From Roseomonas aeriglobus (lineage in GTDB: Bacteria; Pseudomonadota; Alphaproteobacteria; Sphingomonadales; Sphingomonadaceae), in contig JAFHKN010000002.1 in NCBI GenBank assembly GCA_016937575.1, forward strand, positions 620,001-684,000: a stretch of 64,000 bases of DNA, in the 5' to 3' direction. The stretch's first letter is position 1; every line of letters starts with the position of its first letter. Made by a program: the position numbers and the translations under genes. Shown here piece by piece: positions 42,320 to 51,557 of this stretch. The notes below the pieces were generated by a model. It saw only the letters and a list, made by a program, of their open reading frames with translations, did no database searches and was not told the DNA's origin.

Positions 42320-43288
42320 TCAGGCAATCAACCGCCCCTTCGCCCACAGGAGCATCAGGTCCGGCCACAGATGCGCGGGCAGTCCTGCCGTCCGGCGGCC
42401 CCAACCGAAGCCGTGCCCGCCCTTTTCGAACAGGTGCATCTCGACCGGCACCCCGGCGCCGCGCGCGGCGGCGTGCAGGGCGAGGCTGTTGGCGACCTTC
42501 ACCGTCGCATCGTCCTCGGCATGGATGATGAACAGCGGCGGCGTGTCCTTCGTCACCTGGCGGTCGGGGGAGTGTTCGATGACCATCGTCTCGGTCGCGT
42601 CCGCGCCGATCAGCTTGGCGCGCGATCCGGCGTGGGCCAGGTCCTCCTCCATCGACACGACCGGATAGATCGGCGCGGCGATCGTCGGGCGGGCGCTCAG
42701 CTGGTCCGCGGCATCGACCGGGGCGTAGACCGCGCGGCCGAACCGCGTCGCCAGGTCCGCGCAAAGGTGTCCGCCTGCGGAAAAGCCCATCGCGCCCACC
42801 CGCGCCGGATCGACCCCGAAGCGCGCCGCATTCGCCCGGATCAGCCGCATCGCGCGTTGCGCGTCGGCTAACGGCGTGTTCGCCGGGTCGCGCCACCCCT
42901 CCGCCGGCAGGCGATAGGTCAGCACGAACACGGTGATCCCACGCGCGGTCAGCCAGCGCGCCTGCTCGCGGCCTTCGTTGTCGCTCGACAGCCGCGTATA
43001 GCCGCCACCCGGCATCACCAGCATGGCAGCACCGTTCGCCTGGGCGGGCCGATACACGTCCATCCGCGGCTGGCGCACCCCCCACACCGCGCGGTCGGGC
43101 CGGGCGGGGTCCTGACTCCGGTTCTCGACCACCTCGGCCAGCGCGGCGTTGGTCAGCCCCGGCCCATCGCGACTGGGCCACAGATAGATCGTCTCGGGCG
43201 CCGATATGGGTGGGAGGGTCTGCGCCACCACACCCGCAGGCACGGCAGAGAGGGAGGCGGCGAGCAGGGTGCGGCGATCGATCGTCAT
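42320..43288 (-). CDS. Exported alpha/beta-hydrolase (esterase)
   Basis: A 322-residue protein with a twin-Arg-like signal (TIDRRTLLAASLSAVPAG). The hydrolase domain has the oxyanion loop MLVMPGGGYTRLS, nucleophile elbow GAMGFSAGGHLC, acid in IIHAEDDATVK and His in FEKGGHGFGWG. This pattern is that of BD-FAE-like carbohydrate or acyl esterases. ATG 43288 precedes the signal. Confidence 0.88.
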   Translation of the reverse strand: MTIDRRTLLAASLSAVPAGVVAQTLPPISAPETIYLWPSRDGPGLTNAALAEVVENRSQDPARPDRAVWGVRQPRMDVYRPAQANGAAMLVMPGGGYTRLSSDNEGREQARWLTARGITVFVLTYRLPAEGWRDPANTPLADAQRAMRLIRANAARFGVDPARVGAMGFSAGGHLCADLATRFGRAVYAPVDAADQLSARPTIAAPIYPVVSMEEDLAHAGSRAKLIGADATETMVIEHSPDRQVTKDTPPLFIIHAEDDATVKVANSLALHAAARGAGVPVEMHLFEKGGHGFGWGRRTAGLPAHLWPDLMLLWAKGRLIA

Positions 43289-43307
43289 CGCCGCAACCTG
43301 CCACGGA

Positions 43308-43955
43308 TCACGACGCGGGGCGAGCCTCCACCGGTGCCGCCAGCCGCTGCGCGAGCAACGCGCGCCCTTCGTTCGGCGAATGCGCAAGACCGATATCGTC
43401 GATCAGCTCGGCGAGCAGCGCCTGCCCCTCCGCCCAATCGCCCACGCCACTCGCCGCGTTGATATGCCCTGCGCTGCCGGCGTCGACCAGATGACTGCCC
43501 CAGCCGCTCGCCAGCGCCTGTGCGCGCTCGAACCGAATCCACGGATCGTCGCGACTGGCCACCACGATCGACGGGAAGGGCAGCGGCGTCGTCGGCGCCG
43601 GTGCAAAGCCCGCCAGCTCGGGCGGCCCGTCATGGCGATCGACATCGGCCGGGGCGACGAGCAGAGCGCCGGCGACCGGCCAGCCGTAAGGCTGTGGCGA
43701 CAGCGTCGCCCACCAGGCGATCGCGAGACAGCCGAGCGAATGGCCGACCAGTACCACCGGCGCCTGTGCGGTCCGGATCGCCTGATCGAGTTTCGTCACC
43801 CAGCTGTTGCGATGTGGCTTGTCCCACAGGCCCAGGTCGGCGCGCACGGTGTCGTCGCGTGCCGCCTCCCACAGGCTTTGCCAGTGGCTGGGCCCGGAGC
43901 CACCAAGGCCCGGCACGGTCAGGATGGTCGGGGACTGGTCTCGAAATTGCACCAT
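43308..43955 (-). CDS. RBBP9/YdeN-family serine hydrolase
   Basis: A 215-residue cytosolic alpha/beta-hydrolase. Family marks are LTVPGLGGSGPSHWQSLW, nucleophile motif VLVGHSLGCLAIAWW, PSIVVASRDDPWIRF (acid) and GSAGHINAASGVGDW (His). It ends 20 bp before the esterase start on the same strand, so the two may form an operon. The 366 bp upstream to recN show no gene; they contain scattered GC hairpins and no clear SOS box. Confidence 0.9.
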   Translation of the reverse strand: MVQFRDQSPTILTVPGLGGSGPSHWQSLWEAARDDTVRADLGLWDKPHRNSWVTKLDQAIRTAQAPVVLVGHSLGCLAIAWWATLSPQPYGWPVAGALLVAPADVDRHDGPPELAGFAPAPTTPLPFPSIVVASRDDPWIRFERAQALASGWGSHLVDAGSAGHINAASGVGDWAEGQALLAELIDDIGLAHSPNEGRALLAQRLAAPVEARPAS

Positions 43956-44321
43956 GATGTCCTCCTCGTTGCGGGGCGGGGACGGTCGTGCGGCACCGGG
44001 AGCTGATGGCGCTGCACGACCGACTCCTCCCGAACGCAGAACTAATTCCTATCGTTCCGATGGACAATAGGCCGTGCGCCAGGACGATGGGCGGGTGAGG
44101 CGGTTCGAAGGGCGCCTGTCGCGCTTTCGCGAGGGCGCTACACGGCGGGCGTACGTGCGCTTGTCGCGCCGCCCCGGCTGCGGTTCTGCCGAAGCTCCAT
44201 CAAGGCCCGTCCATGCCCCGGTCTTGGCGGGGAACGGCGCGAAAGATCGATCGCACGATGTTGCGCCGCCAGCCGAACCCACCTTCCCCCCCGCCTCAAG
44301 CCGTGGCAAAGGGCGGAACAT

Positions 44322-45980
44322 ATGCTGACCGCGCTTTCCATTCGCGACGTCGTGCTGATCGAGGCGCTCGACCTCGATTTCGCGCCCGGGCTGGGCGTGC
44401 TCACCGGCGAGACGGGGGCGGGCAAGTCGATCCTGCTCGATTCGCTGGGGCTGGCGCTGGGTGCGCGGGCGGACAGCGGCCTCGTCCGCCATGGCGCGGC
44501 GCAGGCGAGCGTCGCCGCCAGCTTCGACCTGCCGGCCGACCATCATCTGACGTCCGTTCTCGCCCAGAACGGCCTGGATATGGAGCCGGGCGAGCCGCTC
44601 GTCATTCGCCGCGTGGTAAAAGCCGATGGCGGCAGCCGCGCGTTCGTCGGCGGCCAGCCGGTGTCGGCGGCGCTATTGCGCGAACTCGGCGCCTATCTCG
44701 TCGAAATCCATGGCCAGCACGACGACCGCGGGCTGCTGGCGCCGGCCGGCCACCGCGCCTTGCTCGACGCCTTCGGCCGGATCGATGCCGGGACCTGCGC
44801 GATCGCCCACCGCGCGTGGCGCGATGCCGAAGCCGTGCTGGCCGCGGCGCGCGCCGAAATCGAGGCGGCGGCGCGCGACCGCGAATGGCTGGAACACGCG
44901 GTCGCCGAACTGGAGGCGCTCGCGCCCGAACCAGGCGAGGAGGAAACGCTCGCCGACCGTCGTCGCGGCATGCAGCGCGCGGAAAAGATCGCCGACGACT
45001 TGCGCGCCGTGGAGGCGTTCCTGACCGACGGCGACGGTGGCCTGTCCAAGTTGCGCCAGGCGGCCCGCGTGCTCGAACGTATCGCGCCCGATCACGAGGC
45101 GCTGGCCGAAGCACTCGCCGCGGTCGATCGCGCCGTGATCGAGGGCGCGGTGGCCGAGGATAAACTGGTCGAGGCGGCGCGCGAACTCTCGTTCGACCCG
45201 CGCGCACAGGAAGAGGACGAATCCCGTCTGTTCGACCTGCGCGGTATGGCGCGCAAACACCGTGTCCAGCCCGACGACCTGGCGGCGCTGACTGCGGAGC
45301 TGCGCGGCCGGCTCGACCGACTGGAAAGCGGCGAGGCCGGGCTCGCCAGGCTCGAGGCCGATGTCGCGGGGACCGAAGCGGCCTATGCCGCCGCCGCCGA
45401 AGCCCTGTCGGTGGCGCGAAGCAGCGCTGCCGAACGGCTCGATACCGCGGTCGCGACGGAATTCGCGCCGCTGAAGCTCGATGCGGCGCGCTTCCGCACC
45501 CTCGTCGAGCCTTTGCCGCGCGACAGTTGGGGCGCGCACGGCCGCGACCGCGTCGAATTCCTGGTTGCGACCAACCCCGGCGCGCCGTTCGGCTCACTGA
45601 TGAAGATCGCCAGCGGCGGCGAATTGTCGCGCTTCATCCTGGCGCTGAAGGTTGCTCTGGCCGAAGAAGGCGGCGCGGAAACGCTGATCTTCGACGAAAT
45701 CGACCGTGGGGTCGGCGGCGCGGTGGCGAGCGCGATCGGCGACCGCCTGTCGCGGCTGGCGAAGGGCGCGCAACTGCTGGTCGTGACCCACAGCCCCCAG
45801 GTCGCGGCGCGCGGCGACCAGCATCTGCTGATCGCCAAGAGCCACGACGGCACCGTGACCCGCACCGGTGTGCGCGTGCTCGACGCCGACGACCGCCGCG
45901 AGGAAATCGCGCGGATGCTGTCGGGCGCGGAGATCACCGCGGAAGCGCGGGCGCAAGCCGAGCGGCTGATCGCGGCGTAG
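44322..45980 (+). CDS. recN: DNA repair protein RecN
   Basis: SMC-like ATPase acting in double-strand break repair, 552 residues. Walker A VLTGETGAGKSILLDSLGLA near residue 30, two coiled-coil arms in the middle, and C-terminal ABC signature ASGGELSRFILALKVAL with Walker B ETLIFDEIDRGVGG and H-loop VVTHSPQVAARG. No GTTC-N7-GTTC box is seen directly upstream. Confidence 0.97.
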   Translation: MLTALSIRDVVLIEALDLDFAPGLGVLTGETGAGKSILLDSLGLALGARADSGLVRHGAAQASVAASFDLPADHHLTSVLAQNGLDMEPGEPLVIRRVVKADGGSRAFVGGQPVSAALLRELGAYLVEIHGQHDDRGLLAPAGHRALLDAFGRIDAGTCAIAHRAWRDAEAVLAAARAEIEAAARDREWLEHAVAELEALAPEPGEEETLADRRRGMQRAEKIADDLRAVEAFLTDGDGGLSKLRQAARVLERIAPDHEALAEALAAVDRAVIEGAVAEDKLVEAARELSFDPRAQEEDESRLFDLRGMARKHRVQPDDLAALTAELRGRLDRLESGEAGLARLEADVAGTEAAYAAAAEALSVARSSAAERLDTAVATEFAPLKLDAARFRTLVEPLPRDSWGAHGRDRVEFLVATNPGAPFGSLMKIASGGELSRFILALKVALAEEGGAETLIFDEIDRGVGGAVASAIGDRLSRLAKGAQLLVVTHSPQVAARGDQHLLIAKSHDGTVTRTGVRVLDADDRREEIARMLSGAEITAEARAQAERLIAA

Positions 45981-45998
45981 CGGTATCCCTGTTCAACC

Positions 45999-46320
45999 GT
46001 CATCCCCGCAAAGGCGGGGATCAATTGGCGCGGGTCGTAGTAAGTCTCACGAAGGTCAGCCGGAATGGATTCCCGCCTCCGCGGGAATGACGGAAGAGGG
46101 GGCGGGCGGTCCCCGCTCTCAATTCACCGTTCCCCGGCGAAGGCCGGGGTCCAGGTACGATGCGTTCGCGGCGGTGCTACGCTCTACCGGCGTGTAACTG
46201 GGCCCCGGCCTTCGCCGGGTACAGGCAAGCCTGTCTTCCCCCTGGGCTCCCGCGGAGGCGGGAGCCCAGGGCTGCGGGCAGCTCGCTTGCGGCTCTAGGC
46301 TCCCGCCTCCGCGGGAGCAT
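45999..46320. repeat. Cluster of four REP-type palindromes
   Basis: The 410 bp between recN and the next gene hold a run of palindromes: GTCATCCCCGC...GGCGGGGATCAA paired with GATTCCCGCCTCCGCGGGAA (45999-46093), the CGTTCCCCGGCG pair (46128-46222), CTGGGCTCCCGCGGAGGCGG near 46243, and a related GCTCCCGCCTCCGCGGGAGC near 46296. No gene is seen. Confidence 0.8.
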
Positions 46321-46390
46321 GGCGATGCTTTGATCGACACGAAAGCCAACCACCTTGCCATCCCGCACCGCCCATGCTCCACCGCACGCG

Positions 46391-47476
46391 ATGACCGACA
46401 GCTACCGTTTCGATGCTTGGCACCTTGATGCGACCGACCGGCGGCTGACACGCGACGGTAGCCCGGTCGACGTCAACGCCCGCTATCTCGATGCGCTGGT
46501 GCTGCTGGTCCGTGAGAACGGCCGGCTGGTGACGAAGGACCGGTTTCTGGAGGAGGTCTGGCGCGGGGTGCCCGTCACCGACGAGGCGCTGACCCAGTGC
46601 ATCAAGACGCTGCGTCGGACGCTGGGCGACGACGCGAGCCGCCCGCGCTTCATCGAAACGGTCCCCAAGCACGGCTATCGCTTCGTCGCCGCCGTCGCCG
46701 CGCCGGACGTGGTGGTCGCCGAAATCGGCTCGCCTGCGTCCTCGATCACTGCCGACGCCATCGGCGAGCGCCGCCGCGACGCGCTGCTGCTCGGCGGTGC
46801 GGGGACGGTCGGCGCGGGAATGGCGGGGCTTATCGGCGGCCTGATCTACGGATTTGCCGGCGCCGCGCAGCCGGTGTCGGCGGGGCCGGGGGCGGCATCG
46901 GTGTTGATCGTGATGCTGTGCCTGACGATCCTCATCGCGCTGCTCGGCGGGGTCGGGGTCGCGTTCGGCATCGCGCTGGCAACGCGCGCCGGGGACGCGC
47001 GCTGGCGCATTCTGGGCGGCGCAGTTGGCGGCATGGTCGTCGGCGCGTTCGTGAAGCTGCTGGGGATCGACGCGATCACGTTGCTGTTCGGGCGTTCGCC
47101 GGGGAATGTCACCGGCGCGCTCGAGGGGCTGGCGCTGGGCGCCGCGGTGGGCCTCGCGGCGTGGCTCGCGACCCGTATGGCGCTCCGCCGGGCGATTCTG
47201 GCGGCGGGGGTGATCGGCGGGCTGGCGGGCGCTGCGATCGTGGCGTCGGGCGGACGGATGTTCGCCGGCAGCCTGATGCTGTTGTCGGACGCGTTTCCGG
47301 GGTCGCGGATGCGTTTCGACGCGCTCCTGTCGCTAGCCGGCGACCGGCTCGGCCTTGCCGTGACCGGCGCATTCGAGGGCGGCCTGTTCGCCGCCTGTCT
47401 GGTCGCCGCGATCACGCTCGCCGAACGGACGCTGGCGGCGACCCGGCGGGAGCGGGCGGTCAGAACTTCAGCTTGA
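46391..47476 (+). CDS. ToxR/CadC-like membrane-anchored winged-helix regulator
   Basis: A 361-residue protein. The N-terminal Trans_reg_C winged helix (about 1-100) has DAWHLDATDRRLTRDGSP, VTKDRFLEEVWRGVPVTDEA, ALTQCIKTLRRTLGDD and ETVPKHGYRFVA. The rest is very hydrophobic and Gly/Ala-rich with about six to seven transmembrane helices, unlike CadC which has one helix and a periplasmic sensor. It may sense a membrane signal directly. The 3' end overlaps the convergent gene by 17 bp. Confidence 0.8.
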   Translation: MTDSYRFDAWHLDATDRRLTRDGSPVDVNARYLDALVLLVRENGRLVTKDRFLEEVWRGVPVTDEALTQCIKTLRRTLGDDASRPRFIETVPKHGYRFVAAVAAPDVVVAEIGSPASSITADAIGERRRDALLLGGAGTVGAGMAGLIGGLIYGFAGAAQPVSAGPGAASVLIVMLCLTILIALLGGVGVAFGIALATRAGDARWRILGGAVGGMVVGAFVKLLGIDAITLLFGRSPGNVTGALEGLALGAAVGLAAWLATRMALRRAILAAGVIGGLAGAAIVASGGRMFAGSLMLLSDAFPGSRMRFDALLSLAGDRLGLAVTGAFEGGLFAACLVAAITLAERTLAATRRERAVRTSA

Positions 47477-47780
47477 ACCGTGCCATCGCCGCCGGCGCGG
47501 TGCCCATCAGCGTGCTCTTCTGCTCGGCCGCCACATCCAGTTTTCCTCCAAGCACATCGACCTCGGGCTTCAGAGGCTTTTCCGCAAACTGGCCCGGCGA
47601 TACCGGTGGTGGCGACTTCGGCCGCGTGGCGCACACGATCACTTCGGCCTGTACGGCGGCGAAATCGATATCCCTGCACTCGGTGCGGGTTTTGACATTC
47701 GCCAGGTCGAAGGGCTGAGGCGGCGGGGTGATCGTGAGCACGGGCGTCGTTGCCTGGGCAAGCAGCAGAGTCGCGATCAT
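47460..47780 (-). CDS. Hypothetical exported protein
   Basis: A 106-residue protein with a signal peptide (MIATLLLAQATTPV), a Cys pair (TECRDIDFAAVQAEVIVCAT) and a C-terminal region rich in Pro, Lys and Ala. Small proteins with this two-Cys motif recur in sphingomonads. ATG 47780 is chosen because it precedes the signal; the longer frame does not. Confidence 0.6.
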   Translation of the reverse strand: MIATLLLAQATTPVLTITPPPQPFDLANVKTRTECRDIDFAAVQAEVIVCATRPKSPPPVSPGQFAEKPLKPEVDVLGGKLDVAAEQKSTLMGTAPAAMARFKLKF

Positions 47781-47917
47781 GACGGGGATGAAACGACCCG
47801 ATTGTGGCGCAGGTGCGGCGTGCGCATGGGCGGATTGCAATGTTGGATTTTTCCTGCGCACCTTCGGCCCCGAGGCCGCTCGTCGGGGCCGAAGCTTGAA
47901 ACGGGGAACTTCATCCA

Positions 47918-49711
47918 ATGACGCGTCGCGGCCTTGTTGGGCAAAAACCCGCTCTTGGTGTGACCTTCGTGACCTTCGGCGCGCTGGCACTGGCCTTCGC
48001 GGTGCCCGCGGCTGCGGCGCCGACCGATGATCTGAAGGCGCTGCTGGCCGATCATTATGCCTGGACGCTCCGTGAAAGCCCGACCTTCGCGTCGTCGGTC
48101 GGCGTGCGCGATTATGATACCGAACTGGGCGACCCGTCGCTCGCCGCCGAGGACGCCCGTGCCGCCCAGGCGACGATTTTTCTCAGGCGGCTGGATGCGA
48201 TCCCCGATACCGCGCTGACGACGTCCGATCGTACGAACAAGGCGATCCTGCGTCGGATGCTGACCGAACAAATCGAGGGCAATCGCTTCGGACAGCGGAT
48301 GATCCTGTTCACCAGCTATTCCTCACCGTGGCAGGGCATGGCCGGGCTGGGCGAGCGACTGAACTTCCGGGGGAAGCAGGATTACGCCAATTATCTGACC
48401 CGCCTCGAGAAGCTGCCGGCGGTGAACGACATTTGGCTGGCGATCACCGAACAGGCGGTGACGGGCGGCTATGCCCAGCCCTGCGTCTCGATGGGCGGGG
48501 TCGAGGGCGCGATCCGCGGCGTCGTCACGACCGATCCGGCCGCCTCTCGCTTCTATACGCCGTTCGTCAAGGCCAAGCCGCGGGATGCCAGCGACACCGA
48601 ATGGGTCGCGCTCCAGTCGCGCGCGAGGAGCGTGATCGGTGGCCGCGTGAACCCGGCCTATACGAAGGCTGCCGACTATATCCGCGACCGCTACATACCC
48701 GCCTGCGCGAAGGTCGCGAGTGTGGCAGCCCAGCCGGGCGGGCCGGCATATTATCGCTTTGCCGTGCGCCAGCAGACGACGACCGACCTGGACCCGGAGG
48801 CGATCCATCAGATCGGATTGAGCGAAGTCGCCCGCATCCGCGCCGCGATGGAAGGTGTCGCAAGATCGGCCGGCTTCGCAACCCGCGAGGCCTTCATCGC
48901 TGAACTTCGCACGAACCCCAAATTCTACGCCAAGACGTCCGAGGAACTGCTGGCCGCCGCCTCGCGCGTCGCCAAGGTCATCGATGGCAAGATGCCGACG
49001 CTGTTCTACCGCCTGCCGCGCCTGCCCTACGGCGTGCGCGCGATCCCGGCGGAAATCGCGGAAGGCACCACGACCGCCTATTACAGCCAGGGCAGCCCGC
49101 AGAACCGGATCGCGGGGACGTATTACGTCAACACGTCGAAGCTCGACCAGCGCCCGTTGTGGGAGCTACCCTCGCTGACCGCGCACGAAGCGGTGCCGGG
49201 GCATCACATGCAGATTGCGATGCAGCAGGAGCTCGACCTGCCGCCGCTGCGGACTCGGCTTGCCCATTTCACCGCCTTCACCGAGGGCTGGGGGCTGTAT
49301 GCCGAGACTTTGGGCAACGAGATGGGCTTGTACGACACGCCCGAGAAGCAGATGGGGCGCTTGAGCTACGATATGTGGCGCGCCTGCCGGCTGGTCGTCG
49401 ACACCGGCATTCATGCCAAGGGCTGGACGAAGGAACAGGCGGTTCGATTCATGCTCGATAACACCGCTTTGTCGGCGGCGAACATCGATGCGGAGGTCAA
49501 CCGCTACATCGCCTGGCCGGGGCAGGCACTGGGCTACAAGCTGGGCGAGCTCAAGATCCTGGAGCTACGGCGTAAGGCGGAAGGGGCGCTGGGCGCAAAG
49601 TTCGATCTGGCCGCCTTCAACGACGCCGTACTGGAACAGGGCTCGGTCCCGCTCGACGTGCTCGACGCGCATATGACCGACTGGATTACCAGGCAGATGA
49701 ACGCCGGATAA
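47918..49711 (+). CDS. DUF885 family exported zinc peptidase-like protein
   Basis: A 597-residue protein with a signal peptide (about 1-34). The DUF885 domain carries the HExxH-type site SLTAHEAVPGHHMQIAMQQE near residue 425 and a downstream acidic helix FTEGWGLYAETLGNEMGLY likely to give the third ligand. A family gluzincin-like carboxypeptidase fold is expected. Periplasmic peptide or protein turnover is the inferred role. Repeated copies of this family are common in sphingomonads. Confidence 0.88.
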   Translation: MTRRGLVGQKPALGVTFVTFGALALAFAVPAAAAPTDDLKALLADHYAWTLRESPTFASSVGVRDYDTELGDPSLAAEDARAAQATIFLRRLDAIPDTALTTSDRTNKAILRRMLTEQIEGNRFGQRMILFTSYSSPWQGMAGLGERLNFRGKQDYANYLTRLEKLPAVNDIWLAITEQAVTGGYAQPCVSMGGVEGAIRGVVTTDPAASRFYTPFVKAKPRDASDTEWVALQSRARSVIGGRVNPAYTKAADYIRDRYIPACAKVASVAAQPGGPAYYRFAVRQQTTTDLDPEAIHQIGLSEVARIRAAMEGVARSAGFATREAFIAELRTNPKFYAKTSEELLAAASRVAKVIDGKMPTLFYRLPRLPYGVRAIPAEIAEGTTTAYYSQGSPQNRIAGTYYVNTSKLDQRPLWELPSLTAHEAVPGHHMQIAMQQELDLPPLRTRLAHFTAFTEGWGLYAETLGNEMGLYDTPEKQMGRLSYDMWRACRLVVDTGIHAKGWTKEQAVRFMLDNTALSAANIDAEVNRYIAWPGQALGYKLGELKILELRRKAEGALGAKFDLAAFNDAVLEQGSVPLDVLDAHMTDWITRQMNAG

Positions 49712-49839
49712 CTGAACGAAGTCGTTAGCCTGCCATAGATTTGCGACACTTTTCCCGCGTTTGCGGCACGGTGTTGCGACAGCTGCGTTCCACATTCCTC
49801 TCATGCCCGAACAGGGTTGGTTTAAGAGGAGTGCGTATC

Positions 49840-50178
49840 ATGAAGAAGCTCACACTGATGCTCGCCGGTCTCGGCATCGCCACCGCCACGGTCCCCGCCG
49901 TCGCGAGCGCGCAGGGCTATAACAACTGGCAGCCGATCAACGCGCGCGTCGCGAACCTCGATCGCCGCATCGACCAGGGCATTCGTAATGGATCGCTGAC
50001 CCGTCGTGAAGCGGTACGCTTGCGTGGCGAGTTCCGCCAGGTCGTCCGCCTGGAGCAGCGCTACCGCCAGGGTGGCCTGTCGCAGTGGGAACGCCGCGAC
50101 CTCGACCGCCGCTTCGACGCGCTGTCGCGCCAGGTCCGCTGGGAGCGCAACGATCGCCAGGATCGCCGCTACCGCTAA
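49840..50178 (+). CDS. Small periplasmic Arg-rich helical protein
   Basis: A 112-residue exported protein: signal peptide ending VASAQG, then an Arg-rich alpha-helical domain (INARVANLDRRIDQGIRNG, TRREAVRLRGEFRQVVRLEQ, ERRDLDRRFDALSRQ). It has a good Shine-Dalgarno (AAGAGGAG). Function unknown; the charged helical shape recalls CpxP/Spy-like or stress-induced periplasmic proteins only in general form. Confidence 0.7.
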   Translation: MKKLTLMLAGLGIATATVPAVASAQGYNNWQPINARVANLDRRIDQGIRNGSLTRREAVRLRGEFRQVVRLEQRYRQGGLSQWERRDLDRRFDALSRQVRWERNDRQDRRYR

Positions 50179-50186
50179 GGAAGCGC

Positions 50187-50215
50187 GGGGCCTCGCCGAT
50201 AACGGCGGGGCCCTT
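50187..50215 (+). terminator. Terminator hairpin after the Arg-rich periplasmic protein
   Basis: GGGGCCTCGCCG and CGGCGGGGCCC form an 11-bp stem with one wobble pair and a four-base loop, nine bases past the stop and just before the convergent cell-wall hydrolase stop. Confidence 0.6.
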
Positions 50216-50220
50216 CGCCG

Positions 50221-51243
50221 TCACTTCAGCGGCTTGCCCGAGTCCTTCCACTTATCCAGGATCTGGGACTCGTCGGCATAGCGCTCCTGCACCGCCCCGC
50301 TGGCGACATGCGGAGCCTGAACCTGTGCCACCGGCGTCGGCGCTGGCGTCGAGGATGCGCTCTGAGCGATCAGCGCCGCCGCTGCCGTTGCGATGGCGGG
50401 CGGGACGACGGTCGACGACGTGCTGGCCAGCACCAGCGGCGTCTCCGCCGGGACATGCGGGCCCGGCGTCGGTTCGCCGCCCAGATACGACTGGCGGAAC
50501 GCGATCGGCGTGCCCCAATAGCCCTTCCACCGGTGGAACAGGTGGGCCCCGAACATGCCGGTCATCACCAGACTGCGGTTCCATGTCGGGGTGACGGCAT
50601 AGGTATGGTAATGCGTCGCCAGCCCGACCGGCGCGAAGACATAGCCCGCAAGCGCCCGCGCCGCGACTCGCCGCGCGCGGTCCCAGGCGGAGCGCATCGG
50701 CGCCCGCGCCATCGCGCCATCGCAGGCGAAGCTGAATTGGCACCCCCGCCGCTCCGACCCCTGATAGACGACGCCGCACACGGTCGCGGGAAAGGTCGGA
50801 TGGCGCACGCGGTTCAGGATGACCTGTGCGACCGCGGCCTGACCATTGTCGGGCTCGGTCGCGGCTTCGTAATAGATGGCAGTCGTCAGACACTGCAGGG
50901 CGCGCGCCTTGTCGAGTGTCGAACCGCGCAGCACGAAGGGCAGGGCCGGGCGGATCGAAGCATCGCCCTCGACCGTCGTGTCGGGCACCGGCGCGGCGGG
51001 CAAGGCGACGGTCCCCGTCGCGCCGGTGACCGGCAAGTCCTTCTGCTCCTCGGCATACAGCAGCGCGGCGCCGGGGAAATGATCTTGCGCATCGAATCCG
51101 ACGGGGTGGGGCGACGGCATCGGGACAGTGTCGGGCTGCCCTTCGACCGTGCGCCCGGCATGCGCGGAAAATCCTGCACCGGCTAGCGAAACCGCCAGCG
51201 CAGCAAGCGCGCCGCGCCCCTGCGTCGAAAACCACCGTGCCAT
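50221..51243 (-). CDS. Cell-wall hydrolase (SleB/CwlJ family)
   Basis: A 340-residue exported protein. Signal peptide (about 1-30), a spacer, and a Hydrolase_2 domain (about 110-235): ALQCLTTAIYYEAATEPDNG with the catalytic Glu, AVAQVILNRVRHPTFPATVC, GVVYQGSERRGCQFSFACDG and ATHYHTYAVTPTW. The Ala/Ser/Thr/Pro-rich tail may contact the wall. It would cleave peptidoglycan glycan strands. ATG 51243 is chosen over the GTG just before it. Confidence 0.9.
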   Translation of the reverse strand: MARWFSTQGRGALAALAVSLAGAGFSAHAGRTVEGQPDTVPMPSPHPVGFDAQDHFPGAALLYAEEQKDLPVTGATGTVALPAAPVPDTTVEGDASIRPALPFVLRGSTLDKARALQCLTTAIYYEAATEPDNGQAAVAQVILNRVRHPTFPATVCGVVYQGSERRGCQFSFACDGAMARAPMRSAWDRARRVAARALAGYVFAPVGLATHYHTYAVTPTWNRSLVMTGMFGAHLFHRWKGYWGTPIAFRQSYLGGEPTPGPHVPAETPLVLASTSSTVVPPAIATAAAALIAQSASSTPAPTPVAQVQAPHVASGAVQERYADESQILDKWKDSGKPLK

Positions 51244-51342
51244 CACGGCGCTTCAGATAGCGTCGATCCGCCCGGATTTCGCCAGCGAATTTGGGCGTGT
51301 CCCGCGGTGAAACGCTACATGGTTAAGCTAAGAAACGGCCGT

Positions 51343-51537
51343 TCAGTCGTCCCGCTTGTCGCGGTTGGCGTAGAGCATCGCGGCAGCGACCGCGGCCGAT
51401 CCGATGCCGACGCCCAGGCCGATCGCCTTCAGCGGCCAGTGCCCGTCCTTCGGCTTGACCTTCGCGATTGCCTTTTCGGTCCGCGCCTTGGCGTCCTTGG
51501 CTGCGGCGACGATCTCGTTGGTAGTGTCTTCGGCCAC
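51343..51537 (-). CDS. Small membrane protein (DUF883-like layout)
   Basis: A 64-residue protein with a charged helical N-terminus (EIVAAAKDAKARTEKAIAKV) and one C-terminal transmembrane helix (LGVGIGSAAVAAAMLYA) ending in basic residues. Start is GTG at 51537 with GGGAGAG eight bases upstream. The layout resembles ElaB/DUF883 ribosome-associated tail-anchored proteins, but similarity is only general. Confidence 0.65.
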   Translation of the reverse strand: MAEDTTNEIVAAAKDAKARTEKAIAKVKPKDGHWPLKAIGLGVGIGSAAVAAAMLYANRDKRDD

Positions 51538-51557
51538 GCATACTCTCCCGGGAAACG

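Noticed and set aside
44300..44337. Possible LexA box at the recN start (GAAC-N7-GACC)
   Set aside because: One half-site is imperfect and the motif overlaps the ATG; it does not match the alphaproteobacterial consensus well enough.
45999..46320. CRISPR array
   Set aside because: The units are short palindromes of several kinds, not identical direct repeats with uniform spacers, and no cas gene is present in the window.
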